Source: Imperialibacter sp040222385 (lineage in GTDB: Bacteria; Bacteroidota; Bacteroidia; Cytophagales; Cyclobacteriaceae). Taken from it: a DNA stretch of 64,000 nt. Shown here piece after piece: positions 1-10,500 of the stretch (position 1 is the stretch's first letter; each line of letters starts with the position of its first letter). The notes under the pieces are model-generated. The model saw only the letters and a list, made by a program, of their open reading frames with translations, made no database searches and was not told the DNA's origin. The stretch is from NCBI RefSeq assembly GCF_040222385.1, contig NZ_JAVKDF010000027.1:62001-126000 (forward strand), written 5' to 3'. The position numbers were made by a program, and so were the translations under genes.

Positions 1-550
1 CGGTTTCGTGCATAGCTTGCCGGGTCAGAGGCATCCAATGCTCCCAGCAAATGAGCCCACCTACTCTAGCACCGGCCACTTCCGCTGACCGCAATCCGTT
101 TCCATCACCGACACCATAGATCAATTTTTCTGTGAAAGTCGGCATCAGCTTTCGGTGATGCACCACTAGCTCACCAGCCGAGTTGATTAGGGCCATTGAG
201 TTAAACAACGTTCCACTGGCATTTCCGCTGCCTTTTTTCTCATTGATTCCAATGCAAACAGCTATACCAAGTTCGGCAGCTTCCTGCTGTAAAGCCGCCA
301 TTTCAGGCCCGTCGATCACAATCGCATTTTCATAGGTTTTTGCGAAGACCTCCTTTGTTGGCTCGTGGTTCCAAAGAGCAGCTCCGGGGCAGTAGTCGAG
401 CCAGGCCGGGTAGCCACTTAGCCAGCTTTCCCCAAAAACCGCCAGCACATTGCCACCACTAGCCGCCTCCTTTATCAGCGCAAGGGCTTTTTCCAAACTC
501 CTCTTCTTGTCAAGGTATTCGGGAGCATGTTGAATAATGGCTACTTTCAT
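1..550 (-). CDS. Nitrilase (carbon-nitrogen hydrolase), C-terminus cut off by window edge
   Basis: The frame is open from ATG at 550 to the window edge and gives 183 residues. It belongs to the nitrilase superfamily, cytosolic enzymes that hydrolyse nitriles or amides through a Glu-Lys-Cys triad. All three residues are visible: Glu41 in FGESW, Lys134 in HHRKLMPT and Cys168 in ICWEHWMPL. The CWEHWMPL form of the cysteine motif resembles true nitrilases (nitrile to carboxylic acid plus ammonia) more than amidases or carbamoylases, but substrate cannot be set from sequence. The family is usually about 300-330 residues, so roughly 120-150 residues lie outside the window. Only 10 bp separate its start from the stop of the next gene upstream (561-1277), so the two may be co-transcribed. 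Confidence 0.9.
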   Translation of the reverse strand, partial: MKVAIIQHAPEYLDKKRSLEKALALIKEAASGGNVLAVFGESWLSGYPAWLDYCPGAALWNHEPTKEVFAKTYENAIVIDGPEMAALQQEAAELGIAVCIGINEKKGSGNASGTLFNSMALINSAGELVVHHRKLMPTFTEKLIYGVGDGNGLRSAEVAGARVGGLICWEHWMPLTRQAMHET

Positions 551-560
551 TTGGATGCTG

Positions 561-1277
561 TCAGTTAAAAAAGCTGTCGTTGAGAGGATAACCCAAAAGC
601 ACCTCGTCATAGATTAAGTCGGCACTGCCTTCTTCAGTGTCCATCACAAACACGGCTGGCACTTTCACGCCTCCGAGATCCATGTATCTGAGGTACCTGA
701 TTTCCTGCACGTCTTTTTTTGATGACTTTGAAACGCTGATAATTCTTTCCAGTACTATCTCGTAGCTGCCCTTGTCAAGTAAAAATTCCAATTGCGACTC
801 TTCAGTGTCAAGTGCCAGCTTGTAAAATTCCCTGTTGTTCCATTTTTCGGAGGACAAACTGAAGTGGCCGTCCCCCGTAGCCCTCAAAGGCGATGTTGAT
901 CTAAGCATCCAAAGCAGGTCGAACGACTCCTTTCCTTCCAACTCTGTGGTGATGCCGCCTTGTCTGCTTACAGCCCTCCCATTGGCATAGGTATCCGTCC
1001 ACTTCACTCTCCCTTGTGTCCACTCAATCTTTATCTTATCCGGAAACTTCAGATAAGCCACGAATGAGATTGGCTCCATCGTTAGTGGCACGTACCGCCC
1101 CTTGATGCAAGCCGTGCGAAGCTGCTGAAGACTTGCCTCCCCGATCATACGAAAGTGTTTTTCAACTACCTGATTTTGTGCGAACAGCGTGGTGTGGACA
1201 AAGAAAACCAAGGTCAATACAAACCCCGCCACAACCGGCCCGGGAAGATTTTCATGCGCAAAAAGAAGTTTTCTCAT
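561..1277 (-). CDS. Secreted protein of unknown function, possible LolA-like fold
   Basis: The product has about 238 residues. The ATG at 1277 (MRKLLFAHENL) is preferred over the upstream ATG at 1310. It is followed by a signal-peptide-like hydrophobic stretch ending in FAQ, and a TACTTTTG promoter box lies between the two candidate starts. The mature part has alternating beta-strand character, with phrases such as FPDKIKIEWTQG and ELEGKESFDLLWMLRS. These resemble periplasmic outer-membrane lipoprotein carrier-like proteins that Bacteroidota often encode, but no diagnostic motif was recognised. No catalytic residues are evident. It sits 10 bp upstream of the nitrilase gene, so it may be the first gene of a short operon. 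Confidence 0.7.
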   Translation of the reverse strand: MRKLLFAHENLPGPVVAGFVLTLVFFVHTTLFAQNQVVEKHFRMIGEASLQQLRTACIKGRYVPLTMEPISFVAYLKFPDKIKIEWTQGRVKWTDTYANGRAVSRQGGITTELEGKESFDLLWMLRSTSPLRATGDGHFSLSSEKWNNREFYKLALDTEESQLEFLLDKGSYEIVLERIISVSKSSKKDVQEIRYLRYMDLGGVKVPAVFVMDTEEGSADLIYDEVLLGYPLNDSFFN

Positions 1278-1287
1278 AGTTATATGC

Positions 1288-1295
1288 CAAAAGTA
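1288..1295 (-). promoter_or_regulatory. Bacteroidota -7 promoter box (TACTTTTG)
   Basis: The minus strand reads TACTTTTG, an exact match to TAnnTTTG, the -7 element of the Bacteroidota primary sigma factor. It lies 10 nt before the ATG at 1277. No clear -33 TTG was seen. The short leader makes it tentative. Confidence 0.35.
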
Positions 1296-1476
1296 GCAAA
1301 AACCAAACATTTCATGCTGTTGCTTAAATCATATATAATATTGAATTAGTCCAATATATGGCCCGAATAGTGACCATATGACTGCATAGTGGGCTTGCTT
1401 TTCGATTGAATAGCAGAAAAAAACATACATGTAAGGGTGTGAGGTAGCTTCCGAAAACTGAGAGATGCCTACCCTT

Positions 1477-1484
1477 TAGTTTTG
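1477..1484 (+). promoter_or_regulatory. Bacteroidota -7 promoter box (TAGTTTTG)
   Basis: TAGTTTTG matches TAnnTTTG exactly. The TTG codon at 1482 that opens the longest frame of the downstream kinase lies inside this box, so translation must start later, at ATG 1509 or ATG 1551. No convincing -33 element was found. Confidence 0.4.
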
Positions 1485-1550
1485 AATCATACTTTACTCT
1501 CTCTGGTTATGTTAGTTGAAATTTTAAACGGTTACGAGAAAAAAGGCCCG

Positions 1551-4406
1551 ATGGCTGCGAAGGATTCAAAGGCCTTTGTAACCACCAATATTATCAATTA
1601 CTTCTTTGGCGCACTTAACGCTATCGTTGCATTTTCACTCTTCCGCAGCTATAACATCGATGCACCGTTTACTTTTGCTCTGATCAGCCTAACCCACTTT
1701 TCTCTTACACTATATACCAACAGTCACAAAGGTTTCTGGAAGAGATACTGTACACTGGCCAACGCCAGTTTGTTCACAATACTCCTGGGATATGCTTTTG
1801 ACGGCATGCTGCCTATTCAAATACTGTTCTTTACGCTACTGACTGGAATATCGGCGCTGCTTTTCGGAAACAAAGAGAAAAAATCGTTGGTGCTCTGGTT
1901 CTCCATTCCATTTCTATTCCTCACCATCACCTCACTCTCCTCGGTTACCTTCGGCGAAATCAGCAAATCACACCTTTCCCTTAATATCCTCCTGATCTGC
2001 GTGGGCATATTTGCCATAGCATTTGGTCTTGGCTCTACCATTATTAAGGTTCGTCAGGTACAAACCATACTAGATGCCTTGCTACGGTCTTCTTCAAAGG
2101 AAAAAAATTCGTTCTCCAGCCTTTCATCCACCAATCTTGAGCTGATAAAAAACGACATCACTGAGAAAGAAGGAGTTTATAAGCTGCTTGCCACCCATTC
2201 GAAAGACATTATTCTCCTTTGTTCAAAACAAGGCGACATTACATACATCTCGCCCGCTGTGGCGACCATCCTTGGTTACCAACCCTCAGAAGTAATTGGT
2301 AAAAACATTAAGATGTTTATCGACCCAAGCACTAATGGACTGACACAAGACGGCACAAATAATGACTTCTCTGTGAGAACGAAGGCTGGCAACTTCGTAT
2401 GGCTGGAAGCTACTGCGCAAAAAATATTTAACGACGAAGGGCAACACATTCAAACTCAAGCCATTCTTAGAGACGTAACCGAGCAAAAGTGGCTGAACGA
2501 AGTGCTAAAGCAAACAACACAGCTGGCCCGCATTGGTGGCTGGGAAACCGATGTAGTGTCGGGAAGAAGTACTTATACAGACAGTTTGGCCGAGTTGCTG
2601 CAATTTAAAAGCGGTGAAATTCCAGCCCTGAGTGAAGTTCTAACGAGGTTTAGCAAAACATCAGCGGAAAAAATTGGTGGGGCTTATGCGCAGGTCTTCG
2701 AAGCAAGTGTTGGCTTTGATATAGAGGCTGAGCTGGAAGTTCCCGGGAGTGAGACAAGCTGGGTGAGGATTGTAGTTGAGCCAAAAACTGAAAATGGCCG
2801 ACTACACAAAGTTATTGGCAGCCTTATAGACATTACGGAAAGAAAGAAAAACGAACAAGCGCTCAGGGAGTTGGCAATGGTTGCGCAATATTCAAGCTCA
2901 GGTACCATCATAAGCGACAAGAACGGACTAGTGGAGTGGGTCAATGAGGCATTCATCAAAATGTCGGGTTACAGCCTTGAGGAAATTAAAGGAAAAAGGC
3001 CGGCTACTGTTCTTCAGGGACCGGATTCTGATGTGCAGGTTAGAAAGGCCATGTGTGAGGCGCTTGACTCAGGCACTAGCTTCCGAGGAGAAATAATCAG
3101 TTACAACAAGGAGGGCGAGGCCTACTGGGTTGAAACGCAAATAAACCCCGTTTTCAGCCAACATGGTGAGCTAATAAAATTCATCTCTATTGAAAACAAT
3201 GTGAGTGAAAGAAAAGCTGCAGAAAGCCAACTGCTGGAGGCGAAGAAAAATGCTGAAGAAGGATCTGTGGCAAAGGAAAGATTCCTGTCTACCATGACCC
3301 ACGAAATACGGACTCCATTGAACGCTGTAATAGGCATGAGTAAAATTCTTATGGATGAGGAACCACGCAAAGATCAGCTTGAGCTACTACAGACACTCCA
3401 CTACTCCGCCGAAAACCTGCTTACCCTGATCAACGATATACTTGATTTTTCAAAAATCTCTTCGGAAAACATTCAGTTTGAAAACATCCCCTTCAAGTTC
3501 AATGAAGAAATAAACAAGGCGGTTCACTCGATGAAGTTTAAAGTGCAGGAACGAGGCAACACTATTGAATTCGATGGGGATTCTAAGCTCCCGACGCTGC
3601 TCGAGGGCGACCTTCACAGGATTGTTCAAGTGCTCAATAACCTCATAGGCAATGCCACCAAATTTACTGAAAAAGGAAAGATCAAAGTAGCTACAAAACT
3701 GCTTCGTCAAGACAACAACAAACTTTGGGTTAGGTTCTCAGTCGCCGACAATGGTATTGGGCTGAGCAAAGACAAGCTTCAAATCATCTTTGAAAAGTTC
3801 AGCCAGGCTGATGCCTCAACTTCAAGAAAGTATGGTGGAACGGGCCTCGGCCTGGCCATTTGCAAAATGATAGTAGAACAGCAGGGCGGCAAAATATGGG
3901 TTGAAAGCAAAAACAATCAAGGCTCAACTTTCTACTTCGATATCCCTTTAAAAACCACAAATCAAACAATTAAAAGCGACCAGCATATGACACATCTACT
4001 TGAATCCCTGGAAGAAATCCGTGTACTTACTGTTGATGACAATCAGATCAACCAATTAGTACTTGATCGTTTTTTGAAAAAATGGAATGTTAGCTTCAAA
4101 CAAGCAAGCAATGGTAAAGAGGCCATTGAACTAGCGAACAAGGAGAAGTTTGACATTGTTCTCATGGACCTTGAAATGCCGGTTATCGATGGGTATCAAG
4201 CAAGTAGAGAAATCAGAGAAACAAGTAATTTCAACAGCGACACCCCTATCATTGCTCTGACTGCCTCTACGAGAAAAGAAGTGGAGGGCAATGTGTATGC
4301 TGCCGGCATGAATGACGTAATGATGAAGCCCTTCAATCCTACCCACCTGCATCAATTGCTGATGGACTACACCATGCCGATCAGAACTTTGCATCATGTG
4401 GCATAA
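1551..4406 (+). CDS. Membrane-bound hybrid histidine kinase with three PAS domains and a receiver
   Basis: The product has about 951 residues from ATG 1551 (ATG 1509 is possible; the TTG at 1482 overlaps a promoter box). About six hydrophobic helices span residues 10-165, followed by three PAS/PAC sensor domains (about 210-325, 330-435 and 440-560). The HisKA domain has phospho-acceptor His584 in THEIRTP. The HATPase domain carries the N box (NLIGNATKF), G1 (DNGIGL) and G2 (GGTGLGLAI). The C-terminal receiver carries the DD pair in TVDDN, phospho-acceptor Asp873 in MDLEMP and a conserved Lys in MKPF. Signals would pass from His to the internal Asp and then to an unseen phosphotransfer protein or partner. 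No response regulator gene is adjacent, so it appears to be an orphan. The signal sensed is unknown. Confidence 0.9.
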   Translation: MAAKDSKAFVTTNIINYFFGALNAIVAFSLFRSYNIDAPFTFALISLTHFSLTLYTNSHKGFWKRYCTLANASLFTILLGYAFDGMLPIQILFFTLLTGISALLFGNKEKKSLVLWFSIPFLFLTITSLSSVTFGEISKSHLSLNILLICVGIFAIAFGLGSTIIKVRQVQTILDALLRSSSKEKNSFSSLSSTNLELIKNDITEKEGVYKLLATHSKDIILLCSKQGDITYISPAVATILGYQPSEVIGKNIKMFIDPSTNGLTQDGTNNDFSVRTKAGNFVWLEATAQKIFNDEGQHIQTQAILRDVTEQKWLNEVLKQTTQLARIGGWETDVVSGRSTYTDSLAELLQFKSGEIPALSEVLTRFSKTSAEKIGGAYAQVFEASVGFDIEAELEVPGSETSWVRIVVEPKTENGRLHKVIGSLIDITERKKNEQALRELAMVAQYSSSGTIISDKNGLVEWVNEAFIKMSGYSLEEIKGKRPATVLQGPDSDVQVRKAMCEALDSGTSFRGEIISYNKEGEAYWVETQINPVFSQHGELIKFISIENNVSERKAAESQLLEAKKNAEEGSVAKERFLSTMTHEIRTPLNAVIGMSKILMDEEPRKDQLELLQTLHYSAENLLTLINDILDFSKISSENIQFENIPFKFNEEINKAVHSMKFKVQERGNTIEFDGDSKLPTLLEGDLHRIVQVLNNLIGNATKFTEKGKIKVATKLLRQDNNKLWVRFSVADNGIGLSKDKLQIIFEKFSQADASTSRKYGGTGLGLAICKMIVEQQGGKIWVESKNNQGSTFYFDIPLKTTNQTIKSDQHMTHLLESLEEIRVLTVDDNQINQLVLDRFLKKWNVSFKQASNGKEAIELANKEKFDIVLMDLEMPVIDGYQASREIRETSNFNSDTPIIALTASTRKEVEGNVYAAGMNDVMMKPFNPTHLHQLLMDYTMPIRTLHHVA

Positions 4407-4439
4407 CAAGAAAGACCACTAAGCGTGGTCTTTCTTGTT
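4405..4439. terminator. Bidirectional rho-independent terminator
   Basis: A perfect 15-bp inverted repeat (AACAAGAAAGACCAC / GTGGTCTTTCTTGTT) encloses a 5-nt loop. It begins inside the TAA stop of the kinase gene, and each arm ends in an A- or T-rich tract. It sits between the converging kinase and giant surface-protein genes and would serve both strands. Confidence 0.8.
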
Positions 4440-4502
4440 GATGATATCTCACAGCAACCTATACCGTTGTCCGCATGCAAACAGCTGTCTACAATTTTTC
4501 CT

Positions 4503-7500
4503 CTATTTTTTCTGAATCCTCCATGTCTCAGTGAAGCTTCCTGCTTCATCAGAAATTACGAGAATGTACATTCCAGGCGTAAGTCCAGAAATATCCATCG
4601 CTGTTCTTTGGGGCCCATGACTAAACGGAAGTGCTTGTAACATCAGCTCTCTTCCAGTCACGTCCGTCACCCTCAAGTTAAGACTCTCAACCTTTCTTCT
4701 GACGAAATAATCGAGACTAATAATATCCTCGCCGGGGTTAGGGTACACATTAAGGTCACGAATAAACGGAGCTGCAATCCCCTTTACTGCTACTTTGTCC
4801 ACTACAATTCCTTCGGGCGTTACAAGTGCGGCTACTGAAATCTCGTTGAGATCCGTCTCTGTGCCTAGTGTTAGCAAAATATCAGAACTCTGATCCATTG
4901 GAACACCCGGGTACTGAATATTTATGAGATAGGTGTCGTCTGGCAAAGTGCCAAAACTAAAATTCCCTTCTTCATCAGTCACAGTATATGCCACAAAATC
5001 ATAGTCAAACTCATTGCCCTTTGCCCTAAACCGCTGGCGACTCAAGCTCACTCCGGCCCCAGCCACACGTTTTCTGTCAAGAATTCGAGCCTCTTCATCA
5101 GTGAATACGCTGTCTGGTAAGTCAGAGTCAACTCCTCCTGTTATCACACCATCGCCGTTGAGTGGTGGTGGTGTACCGAGAAGACCAATGGCCAACCCTG
5201 AAACCGGATTCCTGACTCGCAAAGTATCCGCTTGTACCCAGTCTATGGTGCTTGAATAATAGGTTTGCAGAGCGTCGGGGAACAACTCTAAGTCCGGTTT
5301 GGCGATAATGATGTAATCACCAAGTACAATTTTTTCAGCTATAAATGCCCCCTCAGGTGACACTTGTGCAGCTGCGATGGAATCGTAGGGGCCGTCTTTG
5401 ATCTTGTATACGATAGCCACGCCGCTAGTCAATGGACTCTGATCGAAAGCTGAGTTTATCGAACCAGAGATAGTTGTTGTAGCCAACACATTCTGATTCC
5501 TGTTTCGAATACTGAAATCAGGCACTTTCGGGCTCTTTACCTCCACGAAATAAGCACCCATCTTGTCATAGGTCACGTTGTCGATAATGTGGAATCGCCT
5601 TGTTGCGCCTTCAATAGGCTGATCGTTAAAGTACCATTGGTAGTTGTTGGTAAGACCGCTGACCTCAATGGCTACCTTATGAGCCTGCCCGACAGGCACG
5701 CTGTCGTATCGGGTTTCACCAAACCTGCGCTGAGGACTGAATAAGAACTTGTCGCCAAGAGCAGCCAGGTTTGTTTCGATGCTGACAAAACCGAGTCTGT
5801 TTCTCGTTAAATCCACAGAGGTTAAGCTGTCCAATCGCTTAAGATCAGGAAGGAACCTGATCTGGTTGTCTATTGCCGGGTCGAACGAAGGAGCTGAATT
5901 AGAAAGATTAATAACGGCTAGCTCGCCAATGTCTCTGATGGCTGCCGACATAGGGCCAACCATGCGGTTATTTGGCAAATTGAGCTGGCTCACTCGTCCA
6001 TTCTTGAGCGTTACCCCGCCCCAGGTAGACAACTCTCCCTGGAGCCAGTTGGTCTTGTTTACCCAGTTTGGCCCATCGGTTCCTTCATAGATCGCCACGA
6101 GCGCCAAACTATCTCTTTTTCGTGACGAGATCTTCAACACGTACTCATCTGTGTCCAGCACAAGGTCGGGCACCGATGCATTGGCCACACGGGCAAAATA
6201 GGTTCCCTCACTGTCCTCCGTCGTACTCGCAATAAAATAGTCTTGTTCTACTGCACCAGCAATCTCAGCATCATCTTTGAACCACTGGTAGCTGTTCGTG
6301 GATCCTCCCATTTCTAACTCAAACAGGAATGCATCGCCTGCGCTATGCAGCGTATCGAGTGGGAGCCCAAACCTTCCTTGCGGGCTGTATACAAAGCCAT
6401 TCACCGCCAGGTTCGGCTCAATGGAGCCAAAGCCCACCTTGTTATTTGAGATGTTTAATGTGTCGAGGCTGGCCAACCCAGTGAGGTTGGGTACGAACGT
6501 GAACTGGTTCTGCTGCAAAATAAGAATCTGCAGGCTGTCCATGGTGGCCACGCTAGCTGGCACCGACCCTTCAAGTTGATTGTCGAAGAGGTAAAGTGAC
6601 TTTAAACTTTTAAGCTTTGCAATGGAGTCAGGCAATGAGCCTGTGAGCTTATTCTGATGTAGATATAGCGCCTCCAGGGAGGTCATATTACCAATTTCTG
6701 CCGGCACCGATCCGTCAAATTGATTGGCGTCAAGGGCGAGAATCTTCAGCTTATTGAGGTTCCCGATTGTAGGTGGAATTATTCCCTCCAATTGGTTCCC
6801 CATCACTCCGAAAATAGATTCCAGCTTGGTGAGGTTGCCAATTGATTCTGGCAGGCCCCCGATTAGCTGATTTCGCCCCAAATCGAGGGCATTGAGTGAC
6901 TGAAGCAGACCTATGTCATCTGGTATCTCACCACTTAACTGGTTGTCATTCAAGTACAGCATTTCGAGCCCTTTCATCCCTGTAATGCTTGAAGGAATTG
7001 TTCCGGTCAATTGGTTGGCTCCCAGGTTCAATATACGCAGAGAGTCCATGTCAAATAGCTCGGCGGGCAGCTCCCCTATCAAATTGTTTCCGGGAAGATC
7101 GATTTCTACTACTCTGCCATTGGAGGTCTTTATGCCATGCCAGAAACCAACAGGCAAAGCTGACTTCCAATTGGTTTTGTCCGTCCAGGTATCGCCGCCG
7201 GTAGTATCATACAACTTAACTATAGCAGCCAAATCCGCTGAGTCCATTTGGCTGGCTGTCTTGAAAAAGCGCAAGTTAAGCCAATCGCCGCTTGCTGTTT
7301 TGTACTCCATCCACAACGTATCGGGAGCATAAACAACTGAGGACACAGACGCCAAAATACCCGTAGGGTCTGTCAGTGAAGGTTTTGACACCACGTTGCA
7401 TGCCCTGCTCAGTGTGTCAATAACTGTCGCCGAGCCGAAGTACTTTTTGTAGTAGCCGCCCGTTAATCCATTGATAACATAGGTGCCAGGCGCTGTGGAA

Positions 7501-10500
7501 TAAATGGCCGCATACGACTCCTCACTTGGTATGACTACCCCGTCTCGTTTTCTTGCACCATACTTCACCAGATAATCTCCATCCGTTAAAGGAAGCGCTC
7601 CACAGGACATTGTCACATTTGCCGACGCTGACACTGCAGACTGACTAACACTTTGACCATAGGCGACCACCCTCACGTTGTAAACACTGTCCGGCAAAAG
7701 GCTTTTTATAAGCACCTGTGATGTATCGGAGGGTACCACCTTGATATTTGAAAAAGCAGTTGCACCCGAAAGCTTGGCCTGTACAAGGTACGAAGAGGCA
7801 TCAACCACTGGCGTCCACTCGATATAAGCAGACGTGGTATTTGCGGCGACAGCCCTGCTGATGGCAGGGGCCAACGGCGTAGCTGACTGACCGTGCATAC
7901 TGAAGAATAAATCCCTTTCCTCAACACCTTCAAATTTTGCCGATCCAATTTGCGCATTAAAATGCACCCCGCCCGCCACAACGGCCGCATTATGATAGGC
8001 TGAATAGTTCATTGCCCAGGAATATAGCTCTCCCTCACCGGCATCTGCCCATTTAATGGTGCCGTTGGTATCAAACGAGGCAAGGTATAAAAGACCTCCA
8101 TTGACGACCGGGCCTCCAAACTGTGTCGGCTCAATATCCATTGCACCGGCTACAAAAAAGCCTGTGGGGTCAGCGGCTATTTTATAAGGGTAGTCACTTC
8201 CTTGTGGCGTTCCAAACGTTTTCCCCCATATACCAGCACCTGTATTACCGTTCAACTTGGCAATCAGGTTCAATTGTCCATTTTGGCTTACAGTTATCGT
8301 GTCTATCGAAATCGAGGTGCTTTTGGGAAAAGCTAGCACCAACACATCTCCATTCGCATCAAGGGCAATGTCTCTGGCCTCATCGTCGCCTGTGCCACCA
8401 ATGGATCTAAGCCATCGTATATTTCCGGCAAGGTCATAGTGAGCTACAAAAAGGTCTGTTCCGCCAATGCCAGTGGCAGGAAGTCCCCCAAATGTCCAGT
8501 CGTTGCTGTACTGCCCCAGAACATACACTCCGGAGTTATTTGCTTTTACTCTTTGAAACTGGTTAACAAAGTCCGTTTGAGCGGAGACCAGGGCCCCTTG
8601 CAAAGCCAGCAGCGGTGCGCCAGTGGCATCATATTTCAATAGTGCATGACCCCCTCCTGTCAAAGTTGTCGCACCATGGGTAAGGCTGCCATTGAAGTAG
8701 CCAGCGACAAACACATTTCCTGCTGAATCGACGGCGACCGATAACCCCCCTGAATCGCCAGTTCCTCCTGCCGGCTTAGCCCAAATAACATCGCCATTTG
8801 CTGCATTGAGCTTAATAGTTATCATATCAGTATGACCCAGAGCAGGGAGTGAATCCGCTCCAATGGTCATCGCACCGTTATAATAACCAGTCACATACAC
8901 ACTTCCCTGCCCGTCAATCTGAACTCCCTCTAAAATGTCGGTTCCTGTGCTGCCGAAACTTTTTGCCCAAACTGGGCTACCTAAAGAATCAAGTTTGACA
9001 GCCAAAAGGTCATGTGCTCCTTTGCTGGTGACTTGCAGGGCACCAAATGTGGTTGTGTCTGTGGCATAACCAACCAAATAGGAAGAACCCGATGCGTCAG
9101 TGACAACATCAAGAAAGTTCTCCCTGCCCCTTCCCTTAAAAAACTTCGTATTGTCCCAGGAATCGGCCAAAGAATTTGAAAACGTGAATACTTCTTCTGT
9201 ATAAGTATAGTCGGAATAGACACCTTGCAGAGATCGCAATCGGTAGTAATAGGTCTCTCCCGAAGCCACTGACGGATCGGAATAGGTCAACACCGAATCA
9301 GGCAAAGATGCAATTTGGCTATATGGGCCAATGAAATCATCCGCTCGCTCCAGGCTATAACTTGCTATACCCGGCACGGCGGCCCACTTTGCGCTAATCG
9401 AATCATCGAAGGTGGCAAATGCCTGAAAGGCGCCTGGTGCTGCCGGAATCGGCAAACCAGAATCGTTATGAAAAACTAAAAACCCATTTCTATTGCCATT
9501 ATCAATTAAATCAGTGACACCAAAACGCTGAGTGTATTCGAAAGAACCCGTCATTACAATCCCCTGATCGACAGGCGAATATTCCAGCCCCCAGGGAAGG
9601 CCAAACGATCCTTCTGATTTATCTACCCATCGCACCGCACCATCGGTTCCGTAGGAAGCTATGAAAAGCTTTCCATTGCTGAGAGTGGAAGCATCGAAGC
9701 TGGTGGCGCCATAGCCCATTGTACCTGCAACAAATGCGCTATTCCCATCCGTGGCCAGACTATAGGGAATGTCGTTTTCATTGGGCGTTCCGGCACTTTT
9801 GCCCCATAGCACTGTTCCATCCGAGCCATTCACCTTGGCCAGATAAATATCATATCCAGTTCCCGAATTAGTAACACTTACAGCGTCGACCGTAGCTGTG
9901 GCTCCGTCAAAATCTCCAGTCCAAAATACATTTCCGGCAGCATCAACAACCACTTCGTTGCCAAAGTCTTCTCCCGGCCCAGCCATGGTTTTTACCCATT
10001 TGAGAGAGCCGTCGGTACCATAGTTAACCAGCACCGCATCTCGGAGAGCATTGGGGGTAATAGGCGTGCCTTCAAAAGACCACTGGCCGTCTACTTGGCC
10101 AGTAACATAAACGTTACTTCCACTTACCGACACGGAAAGGAAGTCGTTGACAAATCGGGTATTTCCCACAAGCGTACCAAACCGTGCGAAAATCTTACTG
10201 CCGTCAGATCCAACCTTGAAAAGCCCTGGCCCACCACCTGTGAGGGCCGTACCGCCAAAGGTGAAATCACCATTGAAATACCCCGCCAGGTAGGCGTTAC
10301 CAGCCGCATCCACAGCCAGCTTGTTAACTATGGCGTCCCCAGGGGAGCCCAGCGTTGTGATCCACGTAACCGTTCCATCCGGCGAAAGGCGGGCAACATA
10401 GCCATCCTGTGCCCCACCGACCGGTGCCGGTGCCGACTGGCTGTCAACCGTAAAGGCACCTCGATGGTAGCCCCCCACATAAATACTTCCTCCAGGGCCT

